From contig CANKXC010000002.1 in NCBI GenBank assembly GCA_947487355.1, positions 1 through 38,352 on the forward strand: 38,352 nucleotides of DNA, in the 5' to 3' direction. Positions within the stretch are counted from its first letter, which is position 1. The number at the start of each line of letters is the position of its first letter. The position numbers and the translations under genes were made by a program. Under the pieces are notes generated by a model. It saw only the letters and a program-made list of their open reading frames with translations. It ran no database searches and was not told where the DNA came from. Shown here piece after piece: positions 11,035 through 20,102 of the stretch. This DNA comes from Comamonadaceae bacterium. GTDB lineage: Bacteria > Pseudomonadota > Gammaproteobacteria > Burkholderiales > Burkholderiaceae_C.

Positions 11035-12033
11035 TTAGTTCGCGTGGCTTTGAGGCTTGGACAACAAATCCAAGATCAAAGCCACTCTTGCTTTAGCAGG
11101 GTTAAGCGTTCCATAGGTTGGAAATTCATGATTTTCTGTTTTAACAACTGGCCCCTGATTGCATCGAGACGCCAAGCGAATTTCAACGCCTCTGCTTTGA
11201 GCCAAAAGCAGTTCCGCCTTCATGGCTTGGCTGATAGAACCATTTCCCGTACCAGCCACAACCAGACCTTTTAGTCCGGCATCCACCATCAATTTAATTT
11301 GCCGACCATCGGATTGCACACAATTAAAGATAATTTCTACCCAAGGCCATTGGGAGTGGTTTGGTAATGATTGGACATTCAAACTCGCATTCAGGGACTG
11401 ATTAGATGTTTTGTCCAGTGCATCAGTTTGCCAATGAATTTGGTCATCACTGACTAATGCAGCTGGGCCTCTTTCGCCAGAATCAAAGGCATTAATTCGG
11501 GTTGGATGCACCTTTTGAACATAAAGGCTGTGGTGTATTTCACCAGCTGCAACCAACCAAACGCTCTGGCCTGCCAGCTGTGCTGCTGCGTTTAAGGCGT
11601 CTCGCATATTTTGTGGCCCATCTGCATCTTTGAAGTTGGCTGGCCTCATGGCACACGTCAAAACGATTGGCTTGTTTCTTTGAACCACTTGAGACAAAAA
11701 ATAAGCGGTTTCTTCGAGGGTATCAGTCCCATGAGTGATCACCACCGAATGAACATCCGACTGACTTAACCAATGGTCACAGCGCTGGGCCAGTGTTTGC
11801 CAGATTGAAAAATCCATGTCCTTGCTGTCGATCTGGCAGACCTGTTCCGTTTCAATTTGGAACCCTGTCAAGGCATGAGGAAGCGCCTTGAATTTGCCCG
11901 CAACGGACTGCATCAAATCGCTGATGCTTCTTTGAGCCGCTTGGTATGCAAAGCCTTCATTTTCAGAATTTGACTCTCCGGCAATGGTTCCGCCTGTGCC
12001 TAAAACAACAATTTTTTGATTTTTTGCTTGCAT
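11035..12033 (-). CDS. Asparaginase
   Basis: VLGTGGTIAGE; VVITHGTDTLEETAYFL; GLVVAGTGNGSI; 332 aa. Confidence 0.94.
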   Translation of the reverse strand: MQAKNQKIVVLGTGGTIAGESNSENEGFAYQAAQRSISDLMQSVAGKFKALPHALTGFQIETEQVCQIDSKDMDFSIWQTLAQRCDHWLSQSDVHSVVITHGTDTLEETAYFLSQVVQRNKPIVLTCAMRPANFKDADGPQNMRDALNAAAQLAGQSVWLVAAGEIHHSLYVQKVHPTRINAFDSGERGPAALVSDDQIHWQTDALDKTSNQSLNASLNVQSLPNHSQWPWVEIIFNCVQSDGRQIKLMVDAGLKGLVVAGTGNGSISQAMKAELLLAQSRGVEIRLASRCNQGPVVKTENHEFPTYGTLNPAKARVALILDLLSKPQSHAN

Positions 12034-12044
12034 TTCTAAAAAGA

Positions 12045-12060
12045 CTGGTTAAAAATACAG
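12045..12060. promoter_or_regulatory. Putative LexA (SOS) box 1
   Basis: CTGGTTAAAAATACAG = CTG-N10-CAG, in the divergent asparaginase/lexA intergenic region. Confidence 0.75.
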
Positions 12061-12063
12061 TTA

Positions 12064-12079
12064 CTGGATAAGAAAACAG
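12064..12079. promoter_or_regulatory. Putative LexA (SOS) box 2
   Basis: CTGGATAAGAAAACAG = CTG-N10-CAG, 19 bp centre-to-centre from box 1 and 36 bp upstream of lexA ATG. Confidence 0.72.
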
Positions 12080-12114
12080 TGACCAGCAAGCTCAGACATT
12101 CAAAGGACTGAAAA

Positions 12115-12786
12115 ATGATGGACCATCCCAAACTCACGGCACGCCAACAACAAATTTTGGAACTCATCCAAAAAACCATTGCCGAAACAGGTGCGCCACC
12201 CACACGGGCAGAAATAGCCAATGTACTGGGTTTTAAATCTGCAAACGCTGCGGAGGAACATCTTCAAGCTTTGGCCAGAAAAGGCGCCATCGACTTGGTC
12301 AGCGGCACTTCACGTGGCATTCGCCTAAAGGGTTCATCCCGCGATGCCATGCGTAACTCCACCGATTTGTTCAGCATGCCATTGCCAGGCTTTGCCCAAT
12401 TGGCCTTGCCGCTCATTGGCCGAGTTGCTGCAGGTTCTCCCATTTTGGCCCAAGAACACGTCGACCGAACTTACCATGTCGAAAGTCACCTGTTCCAAGA
12501 ACAACCAGACTATCTTCTTCGTGTTAGAGGCATGTCCATGCGCGATGCCGGCATCATGGATGGCGACTTACTGGCCGTCAAGGCCACCAAAGATGTCAGA
12601 AACGGGCAAATTGTGGTGGCCCGTTTGGGTGATGAAGTCACCGTTAAGCGCCTACGCCGTCATTCAGACCGAATCGAATTACTGCCCGAAAACCCTGATT
12701 ACCCCATCATTTTGGTCAATCCCGGCGAGCCATTCGACATCGAAGGTTTGGCCGTTGGTCTCATCCGAAACACCCTCTTGATGTAA
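12115..12786 (+). CDS. lexA: Transcriptional repressor LexA
   Basis: [53 protein letters not shown]; Ala-Gly cleavage site ([15 protein letters not shown]); S24 Ser-Lys ([17 protein letters not shown]). Confidence 0.98.
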   Translation: MMDHPKLTARQQQILELIQKTIAETGAPPTRAEIANVLGFKSANAAEEHLQALARKGAIDLVSGTSRGIRLKGSSRDAMRNSTDLFSMPLPGFAQLALPLIGRVAAGSPILAQEHVDRTYHVESHLFQEQPDYLLRVRGMSMRDAGIMDGDLLAVKATKDVRNGQIVVARLGDEVTVKRLRRHSDRIELLPENPDYPIILVNPGEPFDIEGLAVGLIRNTLLM

Positions 12787-12810
12787 TTCCCCTCATTCCA
12801 AAGGATCACC

Positions 12811-13095
12811 ATGTCTATCGCTCTCTTCGGTATTTCTAGCATTTACAACGGCATTCAGAAGTTCATGAATTCTTCTGCCAATTTGCATCAAATGAATGCA
12901 AAAACAATCAATCAAGTTAAGTCGGCCAAAATGCCACAGCACCGTGCTCTGCGAGTGGTCAGAATTGCAGAGTTTGGCGACTCAGCCCAAACCGCTGGAC
13001 GAATGGTCATCTCGGGTCGCATGGCCGATGTCTGCGCTGAACTCGACCGTTTGGTTGCGCTTGAGGCTAAAAACAAGGCGTCCCTGCCGCACTGA
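12811..13095 (+). CDS. Small protein of unknown function downstream of lexA
   Basis: 94 aa ORF with good RBS (AAAGGA) 24 bp after lexA stop; no family recognised. Confidence 0.75.
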   Translation: MSIALFGISSIYNGIQKFMNSSANLHQMNAKTINQVKSAKMPQHRALRVVRIAEFGDSAQTAGRMVISGRMADVCAELDRLVALEAKNKASLPH

Positions 13096-13124
13096 GCATT
13101 GCAAGTCAAGGCACAATAGTGCCT

Positions 13125-14132
13125 ATGAATATTGTGATCCTTGACGACTACCAAGATGTCGTCCGAAAACTCGAATGCGCGTCCAAGTTAGACGCCTACA
13201 GTGCCAAGGTCTACACCAATACGGTCAAGGGACTAGGGCAATTGTCGGTGCGACTCAAAGATGCCGATATTTTGGTGCTCATTCGCGAGCGCACTCACCT
13301 TAATCGGCAGCTGTTGGAAAAACTGCCGCGCTTGAAACTCATTTCTCAAACAGGCAGTGTAGGAACACACATCGACCTAGAAGCTTGCTCCGAACGAGGT
13401 ATTGCGGTTGCTCAGGGTACCGGTTCACCCTATGCCCCTGCCGAATTGACTTGGGCTTTGGTAATGGCAGCAGCCCGAAGACTTCCTCAATACATTGGCA
13501 ATCTCAAACATGGTGCCTGGCAACAATCTGGTCTTAAATCGGCATCCATGCCCAGCAATTTTGGCCTCGGTACCGTTCTAAGAGGCCGGACCTTTGGCAT
13601 CTGGGGCTATGGAAAAATAGGTCAAATAGTGGCTGGTTATGCCAAAGCGTTTGGCATGCAAGTGGTGGTTTGGGGCAGTGAAGCTTCAAGAGAAAAAGCC
13701 GCCAAAGATGGCTACATTCCCGCATCCACCCGAGAAGCTTTGTTTGAGCAAAGTGATGTCTTGTCTTTGCATTTGCGTTTGAACGAAGCTACCCGCAACA
13801 TTGTCAGGCTCGAAGATTTATCGCGCATGAAAACCAGCGCCATGATTGTCAACACTTCCCGCGCTGAACTCATTGAACCCGATGCCCTAATCAGTGCTTT
13901 AAACCGTGGGCGTCCAGGGCTAGCTGCAATAGACGTTTTTGAACACGAGCCTATTCTCCAAGGACACGCTTTATTGCGTCTAGAAAATTGTATTTGCACG
14001 CCTCACATCGGCTATGTCGAAAAAGACAACTATGAAATGTACTTTGGCGCAGCCTTTGACAACGTGGTTAATTTCATCAAAGGTACGCCGACCAACATCG
14101 TCAACCCTGGCGCATTGCAAGTCAGACGTTAA
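13125..14132 (+). CDS. D-2-hydroxyacid dehydrogenase family protein
   Basis: GRTFGIWGYGKIGQIVAGYAKAFGMQVVVWG NAD-binding motif; NTSRAELIEPDALI; TPHIGYVEKDNYE. Confidence 0.9.
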   Translation: MNIVILDDYQDVVRKLECASKLDAYSAKVYTNTVKGLGQLSVRLKDADILVLIRERTHLNRQLLEKLPRLKLISQTGSVGTHIDLEACSERGIAVAQGTGSPYAPAELTWALVMAAARRLPQYIGNLKHGAWQQSGLKSASMPSNFGLGTVLRGRTFGIWGYGKIGQIVAGYAKAFGMQVVVWGSEASREKAAKDGYIPASTREALFEQSDVLSLHLRLNEATRNIVRLEDLSRMKTSAMIVNTSRAELIEPDALISALNRGRPGLAAIDVFEHEPILQGHALLRLENCICTPHIGYVEKDNYEMYFGAAFDNVVNFIKGTPTNIVNPGALQVRR

Positions 14133-14210
14133 GCTCAGTTCAACTCAAAGCACTTTTGTTTTAACTTCAATTTGAAGTCAGTACCCATTTTCAGATTCAG
14201 ATTTCCATTT

Positions 14211-15731
14211 ATGAAACCCATCTTTAATCAAGTTGCAGTCATTGGCGCAGGCGCCATGGGACGCGGTATCGCTCAAATTGCAGCACAAGCTGGTAGCCAA
14301 GTTTGGCTCTATGACACTCAGGCAGAAGCCACGCTAAAAGCAAAAGACGCTGTCTACCAAATGTGGGACAGCTTGGCACTTAAGGGAAGACTCGATACTG
14401 AAACAGTTTCGACATACAAAAGTCGACTGCACATTGCGGCCTCATTGCAAGACTTGAAAAATTGCGAGATGGTGGTTGAAGCCATCATTGAACGCTTAGA
14501 CATCAAGAAAAATCTATTTGTTGATTTGGAAAGTATTCTTTCTGAATCAGCCATTTTGGTAACCAATACCTCTTCACTCTCTGTGACGGCCATAGCCGCT
14601 GCTTTGAAGCGCCCTGCTCTTTTTGCGGGTTATCACTTTTTTAACCCCGTACCGCTGATGAAAGTGGTCGAAGTCATTGCTGGTCTTAAAACCAATCCTG
14701 AAGTCTGTGAACGACTCACTCAGTTTGCCAAACAAATGGGTCATACCCCAGTGCAAGCCAACGACACACCAGGCTTTATCGTTAACCACGCAGGTCGTGG
14801 TTATGGTACGGAGGCTCTTCGCATCGTGTCTGAGGGCATTGCAGATTTCGCCACCATCGATCGCATATTGAAAGACCAAGTCGGTTTCAAATTGGGCCCC
14901 TTTGAGTTGTTTGATTTAACAGCGTTGGACGTTTCACATCCTGTGATGGAGTCAATCTACAACCAGTATTACCAAGAACCTCGCTACCGACCCAGCACAA
15001 TCACTGCGCAAAGATTAGCGGGCGGTGTTGTTGGCAAAAAAGTAGGAGAAGGTTTTTACACTTACTCAGAAGGTAAAGCCAACATGCCTCCTGAACCCAA
15101 AGTACCAAGCGTCAAAGAATTTCCACCCGTTTGGGTTTCGCCTAGGGCATCACGACGTTTGGAGCTTTTGCAATTACTCAAAGACTTGGGAGCCAACATC
15201 GAAACAGGCGCCTCACCGTCACCTCATGCCCTCACGCTGGTAGCGCCATTGGGTTTTGATGTGACCACTGTCGCAGTTGTTGAGCGCTTAGATCCAGCGC
15301 GCACCATTGGCATTGACATGTTGTTTGACGACGCTGCAACCAAACGACGTGTTTTGGCAACCAATCCTGCCACACGCAGTGACATGCGAGATGCAGCCCA
15401 CGCATTGTTTGCCAAAGATGGCAAAGCGGTCAGCGTTATACGGGATAGTGGTGGCTTCATTACCCAGCGCGTCGTTGCCAACATTGTGAACATTGCTGCC
15501 GACATGTGCCAACAAAGGGTTTGTACACCCCAAGACTTAGACATCGCCGTAACTTTAGGCTTGGGTTACCCAGTTGGACCATTAGCCTTGGGTGACAAAC
15601 TTGGCCCAACCAACGTTCTCGAAGTGCTGTTTAATTTACAAACAGTCTATGGCGACCCCCGCTACCGTCCCAGCCCATGGTTACGTCGCCGCGGTGCTAT
15701 TGGCTTGTCTTTGTTGCACACAGAGGATTGA
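14211..15731 (+). CDS. 3-hydroxyacyl-CoA dehydrogenase (PaaH-like, ~506 aa)
   Basis: VAVIGAGAMGRGIAQIAAQAGSQVWLYD; NTSSLSVTAIAAAL; GYHFFNPVPLMKVVEVI; tandem C-terminal dehydrogenase domains. Start moved to internal ATG. Confidence 0.92.
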   Translation: MKPIFNQVAVIGAGAMGRGIAQIAAQAGSQVWLYDTQAEATLKAKDAVYQMWDSLALKGRLDTETVSTYKSRLHIAASLQDLKNCEMVVEAIIERLDIKKNLFVDLESILSESAILVTNTSSLSVTAIAAALKRPALFAGYHFFNPVPLMKVVEVIAGLKTNPEVCERLTQFAKQMGHTPVQANDTPGFIVNHAGRGYGTEALRIVSEGIADFATIDRILKDQVGFKLGPFELFDLTALDVSHPVMESIYNQYYQEPRYRPSTITAQRLAGGVVGKKVGEGFYTYSEGKANMPPEPKVPSVKEFPPVWVSPRASRRLELLQLLKDLGANIETGASPSPHALTLVAPLGFDVTTVAVVERLDPARTIGIDMLFDDAATKRRVLATNPATRSDMRDAAHALFAKDGKAVSVIRDSGGFITQRVVANIVNIAADMCQQRVCTPQDLDIAVTLGLGYPVGPLALGDKLGPTNVLEVLFNLQTVYGDPRYRPSPWLRRRGAIGLSLLHTED

Positions 15732-15735
15732 AGCC

Positions 15736-16515
15736 ATGTCCTCTCAACTGCTCAGTACCAGCGAAGGCGCAACACTCATTCTGACCATCAGCAACCCTGA
15801 GCACCGAAACGCACTCGGTCCAGAAATGTACGCAGCTGGGGTTGAGGCATTGAATGTTGCAGAAAGCAGTTCTGATATTCGAAGTGTCATCATCACTGGC
15901 GAAGGTGGACTTTTCAGTGCAGGTGGCAACCTTCAACGTTTACAAAACAACCGTCAATTGCCACCAGAGCATCAAGCGCAAAGTATTGAAGGTTTGCACA
16001 ATTGGATTGAAGCCATTCGCGCATTTCCAAAACCTGTGCTGGCTGCTGTTGAAGGTCCTGCCGCAGGTGCAGCTTTTTCATTGGCGCTTGCCTGCGACCT
16101 CATTGTTGCCGCCCGAAATAGCGTGTTTGTAATGGCTTACAGCAACATTGCTTTATCGCCAGATGGCGGTGCCAGTTGGAGTTTGACTCGATCAGTACCC
16201 AGGCAACTGGCCACTGAGTTATTGATGCTCGGAGAGCGTATCAGTGCTGAAAGACTTCATGATCTAGGTGTCGTCAATCGAATTTGCGAGCCCGGACAAT
16301 CCTTAGGTACAACACTGACCGTGGCTGAGCAGCTTAACAAAAGAGCTCCCAATTCAATGACCAGCATCAAAGAGCTACTTTATGAAGCTGACAGTGTTTC
16401 TTTGAATACGCAACTAGCAACCGAGAGAGACCACTTTGTCAAAAACTTACACCACGTCAATGGCGGTATTGGTATCAATGCCTTTTTAAACAAAGAAAAA
16501 CCTCAATACGAGTAA
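15736..16515 (+). CDS. Enoyl-CoA hydratase/isomerase family protein
   Basis: NPEHRNALGPEM; GEGGLFSAGGNLQRL; VEGPAAGAAFSLALACDLIVAARNSVFVMAYSNIALSPDGG. Start moved to MSSQLL; the upstream extension overlaps the previous gene. Confidence 0.92.
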   Translation: MSSQLLSTSEGATLILTISNPEHRNALGPEMYAAGVEALNVAESSSDIRSVIITGEGGLFSAGGNLQRLQNNRQLPPEHQAQSIEGLHNWIEAIRAFPKPVLAAVEGPAAGAAFSLALACDLIVAARNSVFVMAYSNIALSPDGGASWSLTRSVPRQLATELLMLGERISAERLHDLGVVNRICEPGQSLGTTLTVAEQLNKRAPNSMTSIKELLYEADSVSLNTQLATERDHFVKNLHHVNGGIGINAFLNKEKPQYE

Positions 16516-16516
16516 T

Positions 16517-16537
16517 TCGCCAGGGTCTCCCAGGCGA
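16517..16537. other. Compact hairpin between enoyl-CoA hydratase and Crp/Fnr genes
   Basis: TCGCC-a-GGG-tct-CCC-a-GGCGA near-perfect inverted repeat starting 1 nt after the stop codon; no U-tract follows. Confidence 0.6.
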
Positions 16538-16573
16538 CAAATTTCAGTCAGGCAGTCACTCAAAAGACACATC

Positions 16574-17293
16574 ATGGACGAACCCATTCTTACGATGGAA
16601 GAAAGAGAAGCCATCAACGCAGGTCGTTGGTTTTCATCACTTTCACCCTCACTCAGACACGATATCCTCCGATGCGCTTACGTCAAACGATACAAAGACG
16701 GCGAATTGATTGCTTCGCGGGGCGAACCGCCAGAGCAATGGATTGCTTGCGCCAAGGGCGCAGTTCGTGTCAGCTCAACTTCGGTCTCGGGCAAACAAAT
16801 TACCCTGACCTATGTCGAACCCGGTATTTGGTTTGGCGATGTTGCCATCTTCGACGGCGACAGGCGCACTCACGATGTTTATGCGCACGGCGATACAAGC
16901 ACCCTCAATGTTGCCAAAGCCGATTTCAAAAAAATATTGGATACCCACATCGAACTCTACGATGCCATGTTGCGCCTCCACGCAAGGCGCATTCGTCAGT
17001 TGTTCGGCTTGGTCGAAGATCTAAATACTTTGCCTCTGCGAGCCCGCTTGGCCAAACAACTCAACCATTTGGTTCGGAGCTATGGCGTTCCAAGCCTGTC
17101 AGATGCCAAAGCCATCCGAATCAGCTTGCAGTTAGCACAAGAAGAATTGGCACAACTTCTGGGTGCGTCAAGGCAAAGAGTGAATCAAGAACTCAAACAG
17201 ATGGAGCGCGAAAATGTCATCAAAATCGAGCCCAGCGGTTTAACCATTCTCGACAGACAAGCCTTGCTCAAAATTGTCAATTCAGACATTTGA
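16574..17293 (+). CDS. Crp/Fnr family transcriptional regulator
   Basis: Cyclic-nucleotide-binding fold and C-terminal HTH (LQLAQEELAQLLGASRQRVNQELKQMERENVIKI). Confidence 0.9.
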   Translation: MDEPILTMEEREAINAGRWFSSLSPSLRHDILRCAYVKRYKDGELIASRGEPPEQWIACAKGAVRVSSTSVSGKQITLTYVEPGIWFGDVAIFDGDRRTHDVYAHGDTSTLNVAKADFKKILDTHIELYDAMLRLHARRIRQLFGLVEDLNTLPLRARLAKQLNHLVRSYGVPSLSDAKAIRISLQLAQEELAQLLGASRQRVNQELKQMERENVIKIEPSGLTILDRQALLKIVNSDI

Positions 17294-17341
17294 ATTCCCT
17301 CTTCAACCATGGCAAATTGCTAAACAGCGGCGGTATTTCAC

Positions 17342-18427
17342 ATGAGCCAGTTTGATCATTTTGTGGGCACTCGCCCTGTCACAGGGAGCCACGTTTTTGA
17401 TGTACAAATCCTTGAGCATTGGTTAACTGCACGTTTGCCCGATTTTGAAGGTCCTCTTACAGTCGAAATGTTCAAGGGGGGGCAATCCAACCCGACCTAC
17501 AAACTTCTCACACCCAAGCGTGCTTATGTCATGCGCGCCAAGCCTGGGCCAGTTGCTAAGCTGCTGCCATCTGCGCATGCAATTGAACGCGAATTTGCCG
17601 TAATGAGTGGATTGGCTGGCACCAACGTACCCGTCGCTCAGATGTATGTTCTGTGTGAAGACGAATCCATCATCGGCCGCGCCTTTTATGTCATGGAATT
17701 TGTTGCCGGTCGCGTTCTATGGGATCAGTCCTTGCCTGAGATGCGCAATGAGCAACGTGCCGAAATCTATGACGAAATGAACCGAGTCATCGCGGCACTG
17801 CATTCTGTTGATTTTGCAAAACAAGGTCTTGCCAACTATGGCAAACCGGGCAGTTACATCGAACGACAAATTGGTCGATGGAGCAAACAGTACGTGGCTT
17901 CAAAAACCCAAGACATTCCAGAAATGGAAAAGCTCATGGCGTGGTTGCCTGCCAACATGCCCAGCAGTGCCAAAGACGAAAGCCTCGTCAGCATTGTTCA
18001 TGGCGATTACAGACTCGACAACCTGATGTTTCACGCAACACAACCTAAGGTTTTGGCCGTGTTAGATTGGGAACTGTCTACGCTAGGCCATCCCCTTGCA
18101 GACTTCAGTTACCACTGTATGTCATGGCACATCAAGCCTGGTTCATTCAGAGGCATTGGCGGCTTGGACCACCAAGCCTTGGGTATTCCAACAGAAGCTG
18201 AATACATTCACCGCTATTGCCAACGAACAGGCTTTACAACGCCTGAAAAACTTGCCGTAGATTGGAGTTTCTACATGGCCTATAACCTGTTCAGAATGGC
18301 GGCCATTTTGCAAGGCATTGCCAAACGGGTTGAGGCCGGCACAGCGTCTAGCGAACAAGCTAAGGCTTCAGGGGCAGGCGCAAAGCCTATGGCCGAGTTG
18401 GCCTGGCAAATTGCGGCGCAAGCTTAA
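17342..18427 (+). CDS. APH-type phosphotransferase family protein (ACAD10/11 kinase-domain-like)
   Basis: GGQSNPTYKL; YVMRAKPG; VSIVHGDYRLDNLMFHATQPKVLAVLDWELSTLGHPLADFSY. Confidence 0.92.
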   Translation: MSQFDHFVGTRPVTGSHVFDVQILEHWLTARLPDFEGPLTVEMFKGGQSNPTYKLLTPKRAYVMRAKPGPVAKLLPSAHAIEREFAVMSGLAGTNVPVAQMYVLCEDESIIGRAFYVMEFVAGRVLWDQSLPEMRNEQRAEIYDEMNRVIAALHSVDFAKQGLANYGKPGSYIERQIGRWSKQYVASKTQDIPEMEKLMAWLPANMPSSAKDESLVSIVHGDYRLDNLMFHATQPKVLAVLDWELSTLGHPLADFSYHCMSWHIKPGSFRGIGGLDHQALGIPTEAEYIHRYCQRTGFTTPEKLAVDWSFYMAYNLFRMAAILQGIAKRVEAGTASSEQAKASGAGAKPMAELAWQIAAQA

Positions 18428-18454
18428 TTTTTAAGATTTAACAGGAGACACTTT

Positions 18455-19714
18455 ATGCAATTCGAATACTCAGACAAAGTGAAAGCCATGCAAGCGCGCT
18501 TGTTGGCATTCATGGACCAACACATTTACCCGAACGAAGCTCGTTTCTTTCAAGAGATTGAAGAAAATCGCGCCAAAGGCAATGCTTGGATTCCGACCAA
18601 AATTGTGGAAGAACTTAAGCCACTTGCCCAACAAGCTGGCCTTTGGAATTTATTCCTGCCAAAGTCCAATCGTGCGCCACAAGGCCTGTCCAATTTGGAG
18701 TACGCACCCATGTGCGAAATCATGGGTCGCGTACCATTTGCTGCAGAAGTTTTTAACTGCTCTGCACCCGACACCGGCAACATGGAAACTTTTGAGCGTT
18801 ATGCCAGTGAGGAACTCAAAGACCAATGGCTGGAGCCTCTGCTTCGCGGCGAAATTCGATCTGCATTTTTAATGACAGAACCTGATGTTGCATCTTCTGA
18901 CGCTACAAATATCCAATGTGAAATTCGTCGCGAAGGCGATGAGTACGTGATCAATGGTCGCAAATGGTGGTCTTCAGGTGCAGGCGACCCACGTTGTGCT
19001 GTTTACATCGTTATGGGCAAAACAGACCCTGAAGCGGGCCGACATCAACAGCAGTCCATGATCATTGTGCCGGCCAATACCCCCGGCATTACGGTTGTTC
19101 GTGCCCTGTCCGTTTTTGGCTATGACGATGCGCCCCATGGTCACATGGAAGTGCTTCTCAAAAATGTACGTGTACCGGCTGCTAACATGCTGCTCGGTGA
19201 AGGTCGTGGTTTTGAAATTGCACAAGGTCGACTTGGCCCAGGACGCATTCACCATTGCATGCGGACAATTGGTATTGCAGAGCGCGCACTTGAATTGATG
19301 TGCAAACGCCTCAACAGCCGCGTTGCTTTTGGTAAGCAAGTGTCCAAGCAAACGGTCTGGCAAGAGCGCATTGCCGAGTCACGTTGCATGATTGAACAAG
19401 CTCGTTTGCTGACGTTAAAAGCCGCTTACATGATGGACACTGTGGGCAACAAAATTGCCAAGGCTGAAATTGCCATGATCAAAATTGTCGCGCCCCAAAT
19501 GGCCTGCCAAATCATTGATTGGGCCATTCAAGCGCATGGTGCTGGTGGCTTGAGTCAAGATTTTCCATTGGCCTATGCCTACGCTCACCAGCGTACGCTT
19601 CGCTTTGCTGATGGTCCTGACGAAGTTCACCGCAACTCCTTGGCCAAGCTTGAGTTAGCCAAACACATGCTGATGCCGGGTGAAGTTGAAATGCCCGTGA
19701 CCAGAGGCTCTTAA
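18455..19714 (+). CDS. Acyl-CoA dehydrogenase family protein (ACAD11-like)
   Basis: [99 protein letters not shown]. Confidence 0.94.
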   Translation: MQFEYSDKVKAMQARLLAFMDQHIYPNEARFFQEIEENRAKGNAWIPTKIVEELKPLAQQAGLWNLFLPKSNRAPQGLSNLEYAPMCEIMGRVPFAAEVFNCSAPDTGNMETFERYASEELKDQWLEPLLRGEIRSAFLMTEPDVASSDATNIQCEIRREGDEYVINGRKWWSSGAGDPRCAVYIVMGKTDPEAGRHQQQSMIIVPANTPGITVVRALSVFGYDDAPHGHMEVLLKNVRVPAANMLLGEGRGFEIAQGRLGPGRIHHCMRTIGIAERALELMCKRLNSRVAFGKQVSKQTVWQERIAESRCMIEQARLLTLKAAYMMDTVGNKIAKAEIAMIKIVAPQMACQIIDWAIQAHGAGGLSQDFPLAYAYAHQRTLRFADGPDEVHRNSLAKLELAKHMLMPGEVEMPVTRGS

Positions 19715-19737
19715 GTTAAATACCTCCTATAAGCCTG

Positions 19738-19779
19738 AGTTCTTGTGACGGATTCATTGGTATTTCTCAAGAACTTTTT
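19738..19779 (+). terminator. Possible terminator downstream of acyl-CoA dehydrogenase
   Basis: AGTTCTTG-N22-CAAGAACT followed by TTTT. Confidence 0.45.
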
Positions 19780-19829
19780 AAGCAAATTCTCAGAATTCCA
19801 CTGATCCCGCATTAGAATATGAGGCTTGT

Positions 19830-19906
<77 letters not shown>

Positions 19907-19916
19907 TTTATCCATT

Positions 19917-19951
19917 AAAGGCCCTACCATCTTGGTTTCAGGGCCTTTTTT
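19917..19951 (+). terminator. Intrinsic-terminator-like hairpin between tRNA-Pro and tRNA-Arg
   Basis: AAAGGCCCT-N14-AGGGCCTTT perfect 9-bp stem; T-run 19946-19951. Confidence 0.75.
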
Positions 19952-19953
19952 AT

Positions 19954-20030
19954 CTGCCCGTAGCTCAACTGGATAGAGCAACGGCCTTCTAAGCCGTAGG
20001 TCGGGGGTTCGAGTCCCTCCGGGCAGGCCA
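19954..20030 (+). tRNA. tRNA-Arg (anticodon TCT)
   Basis: CTGCCCG acceptor pairs with CGGGCAG; anticodon arm ACGGC-CTTCTAA-GCCGT; encoded CCA. Confidence 0.97.
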
Positions 20031-20102
20031 TCTTCATAGGGTTTTGCCTAGCATTTCTCCGCATTTAGATGCAACATAATGCATCTCACAAGGAGATTTC
20101 TT

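Noticed and set aside
16627-17355. 242-aa ORF overlapping the Crp/Fnr regulator in another frame
   Set aside because: Arg/Cys-rich out-of-frame translation; the alternative frame has an unambiguous Crp/Fnr domain and HTH.
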